Shown: positions 26,543 to 34,927, counted from the first letter of the stretch. The stretch: 64,000 bases of DNA from JAWHTC01 sp032586155 (GCF_032586155.1 NZ_JAWHTC010000002.1:186001-250000), one strand, 5' to 3'. Made by a program: numbers and translations. Notes: generated by a model not told the origin, from the sequence alone.

Positions 26543-27625
26543 ATGAAGATCCCCGAAACCATGCACGCGATGATCCTCACCGGCCACGGTGATCTCGACA
26601 TGTATGACTACCGCACCGACTGGCCCACGCCGCAACCCGCCCCCGGCGAAGTCCTGATCAAGGTTGGCGCCTGCGGCCTCAACAATACCGACGTCAACAC
26701 CCGCTCGGGCTGGTATTCCAAGGCCGTGGATGATGCCACCACCGGTGGCGCTTTCGAAATGGTCGACGAAGATGACCCCACCTGGGGCGGTGCGCCTCTG
26801 ACCTTTCCGCGCATCCAGGGTGCCGATACCTGCGGCACCATCGTGGCCGTGGGTGACGGCGTCGATCCGACCCGCCTTGGCGAGCGCGTCATCACCGACA
26901 ATTGGCTGCGCGATACCGACGACCCGACCAACAAGGACAAAACCGGCTATTTCGGCTCGGAATGCGATGGCGGGTTCGCGCAGTTCACAACAATCCCCGC
27001 GACCAATGCCATCGCCGTCCAATCCAAGCTCTCCGACGCCGAGCTCGCCACCTTCTCCTGTTCCTATTCCACCGCCGAAGGCATGCTCACCCGTGCAAAC
27101 GTGAGCGACCGTGACACCGTCCTCGTCCCCGGCGCCTCGGGCGGCGTTGGCGGTGCGCTGGTCCAGCTTGCCAAGCGTCGCGGCGCCCGGGTGATCGCGC
27201 TGGCCTCCGAGGCCAAACACGCCGAGGTCGCCACATTGGGACCCGACCGCATCTTGCCCCGCGCCCCGGAAAATCTGCGCGCAACGCTGGGCGACGAGAA
27301 GATCACCGTCGTTGCCGATGTTGTCGGCGGCCCCTACTGGCCCAACCTGATCGACATCCTGGAACGCGGCGGGCGCTATACCTGTTCCGGTGCCATCGCC
27401 GGGCCGATAGTCAATTTCGACCTGCGCACTTTCTACCTGCGCGATCTCACCTTCACCGGCTCCACCGTGATCGACCCGCAGGTTACCAGGAACCTGGTCA
27501 AATACATCGAAGCGGGCGAGATCAAACCGGCGCTGGCCGCCACCTACCCGCTCAAACAATTGCGCGAGGCGCAGGCGGCCTTCATTGCCAAACAACACAC
27601 CGGAAATATCGTGGTCACACCATGA
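26543..27625 (+). CDS. MDR-superfamily (zinc-alcohol-dehydrogenase-like) oxidoreductase
   Basis: A 360-residue medium-chain dehydrogenase/reductase. The nucleotide-binding loop is GASGGVGGALVQLAKRRGA at about residues 195-213. The N-terminal half has ACGLNNTDVNTRSGWY where zinc alcohol dehydrogenases carry their catalytic cysteine region; the structural-zinc cysteine cluster is absent, so it is closer to quinone-oxidoreductase-type members. It does not look like the acrylyl-CoA reductase AcuI at its N-terminus. The ATG at 26543 is used. Its stop overlaps the next start (27622), so it is coupled to the secreted unknown and dddQ. Confidence 0.75.
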   Translation: MKIPETMHAMILTGHGDLDMYDYRTDWPTPQPAPGEVLIKVGACGLNNTDVNTRSGWYSKAVDDATTGGAFEMVDEDDPTWGGAPLTFPRIQGADTCGTIVAVGDGVDPTRLGERVITDNWLRDTDDPTNKDKTGYFGSECDGGFAQFTTIPATNAIAVQSKLSDAELATFSCSYSTAEGMLTRANVSDRDTVLVPGASGGVGGALVQLAKRRGARVIALASEAKHAEVATLGPDRILPRAPENLRATLGDEKITVVADVVGGPYWPNLIDILERGGRYTCSGAIAGPIVNFDLRTFYLRDLTFTGSTVIDPQVTRNLVKYIEAGEIKPALAATYPLKQLREAQAAFIAKQHTGNIVVTP

Positions 27626-28371
27626 TGTGTTTTCCCCGCGCCATATCCGCCCTGTTTGTGGGTGCACTCCTCTGGACTCAATCAGCCGTGGCCACCCCAT
27701 CGCCTTCCGTCATCTCCACCGACAGCCTGTTCGCCGCCAACTTTGATTCCTTCTTCGTAATGCGAACCGTCATCATCCAGCCCGGCAGCTATTACCGCCA
27801 GATCCAGCGGCTGGAATTCGTCGCGATATCGATCCACGACGGTTCGACCCGAAATACCTGCACCATGCTCGAACTGCTTCTCACCAAGGATGCCGAAAAC
27901 CCCGACGCAGATTGGGTTGAGACCGAGGAAATTAAACACCCCTGCGATATACCGCAACTTCTGGCCGAGGCTGGCATCACCCAACCCGGCACACTCTCAC
28001 CGGGCCTTCCAGCCCCACCGATGCAGCTCACCAACAACGCAATCATCGTCGCCCATGGACCCGGCGCATCTGCCACGGCCCTGCGCGATTGGGAAGACGT
28101 CCACACCCTTGCCCGAACCATGGGCCAGATCGAAAATGTTAGCTGGCAATGGCAGCAGGCAAACGGTGAAGTTAACTGCCCCTATTGCGAGGCCACCTCC
28201 GGCCTCACCCCGAAAGAAGCCTGCACCATCAAGCCACAGGCCTTTCAAACCCCGCCCACCCCGTGGGTGTTTGCTCAGCTGACCTGCTGGGCGGGCACCG
28301 ACGACACACCGGGGGCGACCTTCTTCATCCCCATCAGCCTCAGCACCTATAACAAGGCCATAGCCAAATGA
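27622..28371 (+). CDS. Secreted protein of unknown function
   Basis: A 249-residue protein beginning with a signal peptide (hydrophobic core ISALFVGALLW, predicted cleavage after AVA near residue 24). I do not recognise the family. Six cysteines outside the signal peptide (for example CTMLELL, HPCDIP, CPYC, ACTI, TCW) suggest disulfides in the periplasm. The gene overlaps both neighbours by ATGA, so it is made together with the MDR oxidoreductase and DddQ. A periplasmic role in substrate handling for that operon is possible but has no motif support. Confidence 0.7.
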   Translation: MMCFPRAISALFVGALLWTQSAVATPSPSVISTDSLFAANFDSFFVMRTVIIQPGSYYRQIQRLEFVAISIHDGSTRNTCTMLELLLTKDAENPDADWVETEEIKHPCDIPQLLAEAGITQPGTLSPGLPAPPMQLTNNAIIVAHGPGASATALRDWEDVHTLARTMGQIENVSWQWQQANGEVNCPYCEATSGLTPKEACTIKPQAFQTPPTPWVFAQLTCWAGTDDTPGATFFIPISLSTYNKAIAK

Positions 28372-28967
28372 CCCCCGATGACGCACTCGCTACCCTGCTT
28401 CTAGCCACCCGCAACCTAGTCTCGACCCGACCCGAGATTGCCGACTTCGTGGGCGACAGGCTCGAGCATCTCGGCTACACCCGGCCAGACCCACGCGACC
28501 TGCCCATCACTGATCGCCTGATGGATCTGATGCCCCAGGCCGGGCCCGACACCACCGAGCTCACTTTTGCCGTGCTTGCAGCCGCACCGCATCTCGAGTG
28601 GCAGCAAAGCTACGACCAGGATCAAGTCGGCGCGGATTTTCTCAACGGTTATGGCTGGTTCAACCTGGTCTCGCCCGACGGACCATATTCCACCGACTCC
28701 TTGCGCATTTCGGTTGGCTATTGGGAACAGAATCTCACCTACCCGCCACACCGCCACGCAGCCGAAGAGCTCTACTGCACCCTTGCGGGTTCCGCCCGTT
28801 TCGAAACCGAGGGGCGCGACCCGCTGATCGCCACCCCTGGCACCCTGATCCACCACTCATCAAACCAGTTGCACAGCTTTTCCATGCCGGACGCGCCGCT
28901 CCTCGCCATGGCCTTCTGGCGCGGCGACAATCTCACCGCTCCATCGCTCCTGGACACCACGCCATGA
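28368..28967 (+). CDS. dddQ: DMSP lyase of the DddQ cupin family
   Basis: A 199-residue cupin, the usual DddQ length. The metal and catalytic residues of DddQ can be placed in order: Tyr125, His130, Glu134 and Tyr136 in YPPHRHAAEELY, and His169 in NQLHSF. Flanking stretches (YGWFNLVSPDGPY, LRISVGYWEQNLTYP) also match DddQ as I know it from Ruegeria and Roseovarius. The enzyme would cleave dimethylsulfoniopropionate to DMS and acrylate in the cytoplasm. The ATG overlaps the upstream stop (ATGA). Enolase-superfamily genes follow, an association I recall for dddQ in Roseovarius. No acrylate-processing gene is visible in the window. Confidence 0.82.
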   Translation: MTPDDALATLLLATRNLVSTRPEIADFVGDRLEHLGYTRPDPRDLPITDRLMDLMPQAGPDTTELTFAVLAAAPHLEWQQSYDQDQVGADFLNGYGWFNLVSPDGPYSTDSLRISVGYWEQNLTYPPHRHAAEELYCTLAGSARFETEGRDPLIATPGTLIHHSSNQLHSFSMPDAPLLAMAFWRGDNLTAPSLLDTTP

Positions 28968-28968
28968 T

Positions 28969-28989
28969 CTTTCTTCTTGCCCAAAACTC
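28969..28989 (+). repeat. Intergenic repeat, CTTCWTCTTGCCC family
   Basis: CTTTCTTCTTGCCCAAAACT follows the dddQ stop codon by one base and matches the copies at 26461, 32336, 43527 and 54311 (minus). Confidence 0.55.
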
Positions 28990-29097
28990 TCATGGACCGC
29001 CCTTGGCCGTGCCCATAATGCAGGCAAACCCCGCCATTCGTTTCGGCGAGACGCGCACGCACGTGAGCGGCAATCGGCCTCGCCCAAGGCTTATGCG

Positions 29098-30207
29098 ATG
29101 AAAATCACCCGCATCCACATCTACCAAACCGAACTGCCTTATGTGGGCGGCCGCTATGGTTGGGGCGCGGGGAACGCGATCGATACCGCCATTGCCTCGG
29201 TCGTGGTGATCGACACCGATGCCGGCTTACAGGGCTGTGGCGAATTCACGCCGTGCGGCGAAAACTACATGGTCGCCCATTCAAACGGCGTGCCCGCCAT
29301 CGCTCCACTGCTTGCACCGCATCTGCTGGGCCGGGACCCGCGACAGGTCGCCCGGATCGAACAGATCATGGATCATGCTATCCAGGGCCACGGCTATGCC
29401 AAGGCGCCCTTTGATGCCGCCTGCTGGGACATCCTCGGCCAGGCCTGTGATCAACCCGTCTGGATGCTCTTGGGCGGAAAACTCACCGACGGCGCACCGA
29501 TGTACCGTGTCGCTCCGCAAAAGCCCATCGACGAAACAATCGCGGAACTGAACCGGCATCGCGCTGCCGGCTACCGCCAGTTCCAGATCAAGGTCGGCAG
29601 CGACTGGACCGCAGATATCGACCGCATCCGCGCTACTGTGCCCCTGCTGGAACCGGACGAGATAGCCATGGCCGACGCCAACCAGGGCTGGCGCGTCGAC
29701 GATGCCATCCGCGTCGCCCGCGCCACAAGCGATCTCGATTACATTCTTGAGCAACCCTGCCGCACTTACGAAGAATGCCAACAGGTCCGCCGCGTCGCCC
29801 GGCAGCCGATGAAACTCGACGAGTGCATCACCGGTATCCGCGCCGCCCAGCGCATTGTCGCCGACCGCGGTTCCGAAATCTGCTGCCTGAAAATCTCCAA
29901 TCTCGGCGGCCTCTCAAAGGCCCGCCGGGTGCGCGACTATCTGGTCGACAACCGCCTCGCAGTGGTGGCCGAGGACACCTGGGGCGGTGAAATCGCCTCG
30001 GCCACGCTATCGCATTTCGCCGCCTCCACGCCCGAAGAGTATTTGCAGAACACCACTGACCTGATGAACTACAACACCCGTTCCACCGGGATCGGCGGCC
30101 CGGTCGCAGCCAACGGCAAACTGTTTGCCCCTGACACACCCGGCCTCGGCGTCACCGCCGATTTCAAAAGTCTCGGCAGCCCGGTTGCAGAGTGGAACAC
30201 TCCATGA
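29098..30207 (+). CDS. Mandelate racemase/muconate lactonizing enzyme-family protein (copy 1)
   Basis: A 369-residue enolase-superfamily enzyme. Metal ligands are expected at the Asp in MADANQGW, the Glu in ILEQPC and the Asp/Glu in KLDECI. Acid-base lysines are in FQIKVG and CLKISNLGG on opposite strands of the barrel. This QxK plus K layout resembles hydroxyproline-betaine epimerases and cis-3-hydroxyproline dehydratases more than muconate cycloisomerases. It follows dddQ after a 130-bp spacer and is the first of three related genes. The substrate is unknown; a betaine or hydroxy amino acid is the working guess. Confidence 0.75.
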   Translation: MKITRIHIYQTELPYVGGRYGWGAGNAIDTAIASVVVIDTDAGLQGCGEFTPCGENYMVAHSNGVPAIAPLLAPHLLGRDPRQVARIEQIMDHAIQGHGYAKAPFDAACWDILGQACDQPVWMLLGGKLTDGAPMYRVAPQKPIDETIAELNRHRAAGYRQFQIKVGSDWTADIDRIRATVPLLEPDEIAMADANQGWRVDDAIRVARATSDLDYILEQPCRTYEECQQVRRVARQPMKLDECITGIRAAQRIVADRGSEICCLKISNLGGLSKARRVRDYLVDNRLAVVAEDTWGGEIASATLSHFAASTPEEYLQNTTDLMNYNTRSTGIGGPVAANGKLFAPDTPGLGVTADFKSLGSPVAEWNTP

Positions 30208-30296
30208 CTCCGCGCAAACGCCTCAACCCCTTCGGACCCGGCGCAATGCAGGAGGCCGCGCGTCACATCACGGGGCCAAAAATGCCGGCACGTGGC

Positions 30297-30740
30297 TCAA
30301 TCTTCGGCCACCGCCATCTCGGCGTCGGGCTGAGCAATCCGGAACAGAGGGTCTTCCTCGTCCGTCACCTGCGTGACAACCTGCGGGCAGCGGCCACACG
30401 CCGAGGCGCCCTCTTGAACGTACCAGCGGCAGGTCTTGCGAATGGCACAAGGCGGCAGCTTGTCAACCGTGGGCGCAAGACCCGCGGCAATCCGCACGGC
30501 CAATTGGCACTTGCTGCCATCGAAATGCTTGCACTTGCTTTCCACACAAGGCGCTGCAAACCGGTAGATCAACGTCGGCGGCACCTCGCCCGTGGCGGCC
30601 AGAACCTCGTCGGTTACCGGCACATGGGCGTTGACATAGGACAACGCAGGCCCATCGGCGCCGCGTTCAACGACTCCCAGAACCTGTGCCCCCTCCTGAT
30701 CCGGCTGCGACGACGGACAGGTCCGGTTGTCACTGGTCAA
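30297..30740 (-). CDS. Cys-rich small protein of unknown function
   Basis: A 147-residue acidic protein with seven cysteines in its C-terminal part in the order C-x4-C-x7-C, then C-x4-C, then C-x10-C-x2-C (CVESKC, KC, CAIRKTC, CGRC). The spacing suggests binding of zinc or an iron-sulfur cluster. I do not recognise the family. The apparent start is TTG at 30740, overlapping the stop of the upstream gene (TTGA), so translation is probably coupled. It lies on the strand opposite to the enolase genes on both sides, and no frame with recognised features exists on the other strand here. Confidence 0.6.
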   Translation of the reverse strand: MTSDNRTCPSSQPDQEGAQVLGVVERGADGPALSYVNAHVPVTDEVLAATGEVPPTLIYRFAAPCVESKCKHFDGSKCQLAVRIAAGLAPTVDKLPPCAIRKTCRWYVQEGASACGRCPQVVTQVTDEEDPLFRIAQPDAEMAVAED

Positions 30741-31060
30741 AACAAACGCTCTGCGATGATTGGTTCAACCGGGAAATACCCTGCGGTCGCGCCACCCTTG
30801 AAGATATGCGCACCAACCCTGGCATCACCTGCAACACTGCGCATCTCGGACGCCATCTTGGCCGAGATGTCCAACAGATCGACGGCTTTCAGGACGTCGA
30901 AATTCGGTTCGTCCCAGATCAGCCCGACAATCCCGATATCCGGGAAATACCCGACGGTGCAACCGCCGCCCATACGCTCGACGTCCTTCAGGACGCTGCG
31001 TGCGGCCGCAACCGCGACCTTGTTCAACTCGTCGGAAGAGATGGTTTTTGCTCGTGACAT
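30737..31060 (-). CDS. Small protein of unknown function paired with the Cys-rich protein
   Basis: A 107-residue soluble protein beginning MSRAKTISSDELNKVAVAAARSVL, with GYFP twice (CTVGYFPDIG and ATAGYFPVEP), which suggests two related short units. No known domain is recognised. An AAGGAG site precedes the ATG at 31060, so it is well expressed and leads a two-gene unit with the Cys-rich protein. Its promoter region is shared with the divergent second enolase-superfamily gene. Two TACATTTT-like motifs in that spacer resemble the repeats near rpiR. Confidence 0.6.
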   Translation of the reverse strand: MSRAKTISSDELNKVAVAAARSVLKDVERMGGGCTVGYFPDIGIVGLIWDEPNFDVLKAVDLLDISAKMASEMRSVAGDARVGAHIFKGGATAGYFPVEPIIAERLF

Positions 31061-31220
31061 GACGTGCTCCTTTGAAAATGTATCGGTTCAATATTGGCGA
31101 GCGCAGCGCGTGAAAAATGTAGGTGTGCAGTGCCGATCGCCCCGCCACCGTACATTAAACGGGTTGAATTTAGAAGGATGAGCGCCCGCTCAGGGCGAAA
31201 TACGAGGAATCTTGCCGACC

Positions 31221-32333
31221 ATGAAAATCACCCGCATCACCGTCTTCCAGCGCGACCTGCCCCTTGAACATCCTTACTGGCTCTCCGGCGGTCGCCTGAA
31301 ATTCGAAGTGCTCGATGCCACTTTCGTGCGCATTGACACCGACGAAGGGCTCATCGGCTGGGGCGAGGGTACGCCGTGGGGTCACACCTACGTTCCCGCC
31401 CACGGCCCGGGCATCCGCGCCGGGATCGAGACCATGGCTCCCTTCGTCCTTGGCCTCGATCCGCGCCGATATCTCGACGTCGAGCGCGCCATGGATCTCG
31501 CCCTGCCCGGCCATCTCTATGCTAAATCCCCCATAGACATGGCCTGCTGGGACATCGCCGGTCAGGCGGCCGGCCTCCCCATCGCCGACCTGATGGGTGG
31601 TGGCTCGCGCGCGCCCCGTCCCATCGCGTCCTCGGTCGGTGCCAAAACCGTCGAGGAAACCCGCGAGGTCATGGACCGCTATCGCCAACGCGGCTATATC
31701 GCCCATTCGGTCAAGATCGGCGGCGACGTGACCCGCGACATCGGGCGCATCCGCGATGTCGAAGAAAACCGCGCCGAAAATGAAATCATCCTCTACGACG
31801 TCAACCGCGGCTGGACTCGACAACAGGCCTTGCGCGTCATGTCCGCCACCGAAGACCTCAACGTCCTCTTCGAACAGCCCGGCGAAACGCTGGACGATAT
31901 CGCCGCCCTGCGTGCCAAACACGCCAGCCCGGTGAGCCTCGATGAATGCCTCGTCACCCTGCAGGACGCCACTCGCGCGGCCCGCGACGGGCTGGCCGAA
32001 ATCTTCGGCATCAAGCTCAATCGCGTCGGGGGTCTGACCAAGGCCGCCCGCATTCGCGATGTGGCGCTGGCCCATGGCATCGACATGTTCGTCATGGCCA
32101 CCGGTGGCTCGGTGCTGGCCGATACCGAGGCACTGCACCTCGCCGCAACCGTTCCGGATGCCAATTGTCACGCCGTCTGGGCCTGTCAGGATATGCTCAC
32201 CGTCGATATCGCCGGGGGTCGCGGCCCACGCAATCAAAACGGACACCTGTCATTGCCGGAAACGCCCGGCCTCGGGGTGCACCCCGACGAGGACACCCTC
32301 GGCCCGCCCGTCGCCACATACCAAACCTCCTGA
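31221..32333 (+). CDS. Mandelate racemase/muconate lactonizing enzyme-family protein (copy 2)
   Basis: A 370-residue enolase-superfamily protein. Metal ligands are placed at LYDVNRGW, LFEQPG and SLDECL; a lysine in HSVKIGGD and a second in FGIKLNRVGG would act as acid-base residues. It is clearly diverged from copies 1 and 3, so the three probably act on different substrates or steps. The ATG at 31221 follows GAGGAA; an earlier TTG at 31212 is not used. It transcribes away from the two small unknown genes. Confidence 0.75.
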   Translation: MKITRITVFQRDLPLEHPYWLSGGRLKFEVLDATFVRIDTDEGLIGWGEGTPWGHTYVPAHGPGIRAGIETMAPFVLGLDPRRYLDVERAMDLALPGHLYAKSPIDMACWDIAGQAAGLPIADLMGGGSRAPRPIASSVGAKTVEETREVMDRYRQRGYIAHSVKIGGDVTRDIGRIRDVEENRAENEIILYDVNRGWTRQQALRVMSATEDLNVLFEQPGETLDDIAALRAKHASPVSLDECLVTLQDATRAARDGLAEIFGIKLNRVGGLTKAARIRDVALAHGIDMFVMATGGSVLADTEALHLAATVPDANCHAVWACQDMLTVDIAGGRGPRNQNGHLSLPETPGLGVHPDEDTLGPPVATYQTS

Positions 32334-32335
32334 TG

Positions 32336-32357
32336 CTTCATCTTGCCCCAAATACTC
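32336..32357 (+). repeat. Intergenic repeat, CTTCWTCTTGCCC family
   Basis: CTTCATCTTGCCCCAAATAC begins two bases after the stop codon of the second enolase-superfamily gene and ends 17 bases before the start of the third. Confidence 0.55.
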
Positions 32358-32373
32358 ATATCCGAGGTCAAAC

Positions 32374-33477
32374 ATGGAAATCACCCGTCTCAGCCTCTGG
32401 CATATCCCGCTGACCAGCCATGACACCTACTACATGGCCGATGGCAAGACCTGCGACACGGTCGAAACCGTACTGATCGCACTCGATACCGATTCCGGCC
32501 TCACCGGCTGGGGCGAGGTTTGCCCGATCCCGCATTACCTGCCCGCCTATGCCCGCGGCGTCGCCCCGGCGCTTACCGAAATTGCCCCGGTTCTCATCGG
32601 TGCCGACCCACGCGGACCCGAGGCCCTAATGGCGCGGGCCGACACCCATCTCCTGGGCCACATCTATGCCAAATCCGCACTCGACATCGCACTCTGGGAC
32701 ATCACGGGTCAGGCCGCTAACCTGCCACTTTATACCCTTCTCGGTGGCAGACAGGTCGAGACCATGCCCCTCTACCACTCGATCACCTGTATCGCCCCCG
32801 ACGAAATGGCCCGCATCGCCCGCAATGCCCAGGAAACCGGCATCACTCAGTTCCAGGTCAAGCTCGGCGCGGACGCCAACAACGAGGCCGACATCGCCCG
32901 CCTGACCCAGGTGCGCGAGGCTGTGGGCCACGGCCCATTGGTCTATGGTGATTGGAATTGTGGCGCCACTTCGCTTGATGCTACCCGGGTGGGCCGTGCC
33001 GTAGCCCATCTCGACATCATGCTCGAACAACCCTGCCCGACGATTTCTGACTGCACCCGCGTCCGCGCGGCCACGGGTCTGCCAATGAAGCTCGATGAAA
33101 ACGCCCACGACACTGCCTCGCTGCTCGAAGCCCACACAGCGGGGTGCATGGATGCCGTCGCCTTGAAGCTCGCGAAATTCGGCGGCCTGTCCGCCACCCG
33201 CCAGGCCCGCGACCTCTGCCTTCACCTCGGCGCCAAGATGTGTGTCGAGGACACCTGGGGCTCCGACATCACCACCGCCGCCCTGCTGCACCTCGCCGCC
33301 TCCACGCCACCCTCGCGACTTCTGAACACCTGCGACCTCTCCAGCTATGTCGCCCCCCGCCTCGCACCCGACGCCCCGACAAGAAAAAACGGTCGCATTG
33401 CCCCACCTGACGGCCCCGGGCTCGGCGTCACCCCTGACCGCACCGCCCTCGGCAAACCGGACCTCATCCTCGACTGA
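32374..33477 (+). CDS. Mandelate racemase/muconate lactonizing enzyme-family protein (copy 3)
   Basis: A 367-residue enolase-superfamily protein with ligands at YGDWNCG, MLEQPC and KLDENA, and lysines in FQVKLGAD and ALKLAKFGG. The QVK arrangement is shared with copy 1. The ATG at 32374 is preceded by GAGG, and the N-terminal MEITRLSLWHIPLT aligns with the start of the other two copies. It lies 55 bp before the aminotransferase gene, so a product of this enzyme could be the aminotransferase substrate. The reaction is not known. Confidence 0.75.
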   Translation: MEITRLSLWHIPLTSHDTYYMADGKTCDTVETVLIALDTDSGLTGWGEVCPIPHYLPAYARGVAPALTEIAPVLIGADPRGPEALMARADTHLLGHIYAKSALDIALWDITGQAANLPLYTLLGGRQVETMPLYHSITCIAPDEMARIARNAQETGITQFQVKLGADANNEADIARLTQVREAVGHGPLVYGDWNCGATSLDATRVGRAVAHLDIMLEQPCPTISDCTRVRAATGLPMKLDENAHDTASLLEAHTAGCMDAVALKLAKFGGLSATRQARDLCLHLGAKMCVEDTWGSDITTAALLHLAASTPPSRLLNTCDLSSYVAPRLAPDAPTRKNGRIAPPDGPGLGVTPDRTALGKPDLILD

Positions 33478-33532
33478 CCCCGCCGGACGCCCACGCAAGG
33501 GCGCGGCGAGCAGCCCTGTAAAGGAGCAAGAC

Positions 33533-34807
33533 ATGCAAAAACTCACCTCCCAATCCGAATGGATCGCCCGCGCGCAAAAAGTCCTGCCTGCTGGCGGCTT
33601 CGGCAATTTCGACCCCTCCATCGTCATCCGTTCCGGCCACGGCGCCCGGGTCGCAGATGAGGATGGCAACGAATATGTCGACTACCTGATCGGCTCCGGC
33701 CCAATGCTTCTGGGCCACGGCCATCCCGAGGTGCTTGAAACCGTCCTCGAACAAATCCCCCGTGGCATGACCTTCTTCGCCAACAACGCCCCGGGCATCG
33801 AATTGGCCGAGGAAATCTGCCGCGCCGTGCCCTGCGCCGAGCAGCTGCGTTACGTCTCCTCCGGCGGCGAGGCCGACATGTACGCCATCCGTGCCGCCCG
33901 CGCCTTCACCGGGCGCGACAAGATCGTCAAATTCGAAGGCGGCTATCATGGCATGTCCGCCGAGGCGCAGATGTCGCTGGCCCCCGCCGAGCGGGTGAAC
34001 TTTCCACAGGCCCAGCCCGACAGCGCCGGCATCCCGCAATCCGTTGCCGACGAGATGCTGATCGCCCCGTTCAACGATTTCGACTACATCCGCTCACTTC
34101 TGGCCGAACATGGGGATCAGATCGCCGGGATCATCGTCGAACCCCTGCAACGCATCATCCCACCGCTGCCCGGCTTTCTCCAGCTTCTGCGCGATGAGGC
34201 CGACAAATACGGCATCGTTCTGATCTTTGACGAAGTTGTCACCGGCTTCCGCTTTTCCTATGGCGGCGCGCAGGAGCATTATGGCGTCACCCCAGACATC
34301 TGCACGCTGGGCAAGGTCATCGGTGGCGGCTTCCCGCTGGCTGCGATCGTGGGCCGGGCAGATATCATGGATCATTTTGACAAATCCAAGGTTGGCGCCG
34401 GAAAATGGCTGATGCAGCTCGGCACCCTTTCGGGCAACCCGGTCGCCGCCGTGGCAGGCCTCAAGACCCTCGAAATCCTGCGCCGCGACGGTCAATTCGA
34501 CCGGCTGCGGTCCTTGGGCGAACAGGTCCAATCCATCGCCCGCACCGCGCTCGACCCCACCGGCATCCCCTACCAGATCGTCGGGGACGCCACGCTATTT
34601 GATTTCGTCTTCGCCAACAGTGCGCCACGCGACTATCGTGACGTTCAATCAGGCGATGCCAACCGCAACACTCGTTTCAACGATGTTTTACGCGCCAATG
34701 GCATCTTCAAATCTGCAGGCAAAACCTATCCCTGCCTTGCCTTGAGTGATGCCGATCTGGAACTGACCGAGGTCGCGTTCCAGGCCGCCGCCAGGGCACT
34801 CGAATAG
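33533..34807 (+). CDS. Class III aminotransferase (glutamate-1-semialdehyde aminomutase-like)
   Basis: A 424-residue PLP enzyme. The cofactor lysine is in TLGKVIGGGFP and the aspartate that binds the pyridine nitrogen is in LIFDEVVTGFR. Similarity pattern (SGGEADMYAIRAARAFTGRDKIVKFEGGYHG) is that of HemL-type class III enzymes, but the catabolic setting argues against a role in heme synthesis. It is probably an omega- or beta-amino-acid transaminase or aminomutase. The ATG at 33533 follows AAGGAG, which excludes a long upstream extension of the frame. It ends 120 bp before the ior/kor operon. Confidence 0.8.
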   Translation: MQKLTSQSEWIARAQKVLPAGGFGNFDPSIVIRSGHGARVADEDGNEYVDYLIGSGPMLLGHGHPEVLETVLEQIPRGMTFFANNAPGIELAEEICRAVPCAEQLRYVSSGGEADMYAIRAARAFTGRDKIVKFEGGYHGMSAEAQMSLAPAERVNFPQAQPDSAGIPQSVADEMLIAPFNDFDYIRSLLAEHGDQIAGIIVEPLQRIIPPLPGFLQLLRDEADKYGIVLIFDEVVTGFRFSYGGAQEHYGVTPDICTLGKVIGGGFPLAAIVGRADIMDHFDKSKVGAGKWLMQLGTLSGNPVAAVAGLKTLEILRRDGQFDRLRSLGEQVQSIARTALDPTGIPYQIVGDATLFDFVFANSAPRDYRDVQSGDANRNTRFNDVLRANGIFKSAGKTYPCLALSDADLELTEVAFQAAARALE

Positions 34808-34837
34808 CCTCGGCAGGGCCGTCGCTCAGGCTGTTGC

Positions 34838-34876
34838 ATTTGTAACCCTGCGACAATCGGCGCATTTGTTACAAAT
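34838..34876. promoter_or_regulatory. Inverted repeat upstream of the ior/kor operon
   Basis: ATTTGTAAC (34838-34846) and GTTACAAAT (34868-34876) are perfect inverted repeats with centres 30 bp apart. The right arm is itself part of ATTTGTTACAAAT, a palindrome around one T. GCATTTGT also repeats directly 26 bp apart. It lies 50 bp before iorA, the place of an operator. Confidence 0.5.
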
Positions 34877-34927
34877 TAATGCCAACAATAGGCTTCTCGT
34901 AACATATTCTTGCGCGAAGGACACGGC

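Noticed and set aside
26543..27625. AcuI acrylyl-CoA reductase next to dddQ
   Set aside because: It belongs to the same MDR superfamily, but its N-terminal half and zinc-dehydrogenase-like segment differ from AcuI; only a general MDR call is supported.
33533..34807. hemL of tetrapyrrole synthesis
   Set aside because: Similarity is to the broad class III group; the catabolic cluster, and the use of the ALA synthase route by Rhodobacteraceae, make a heme role unlikely.
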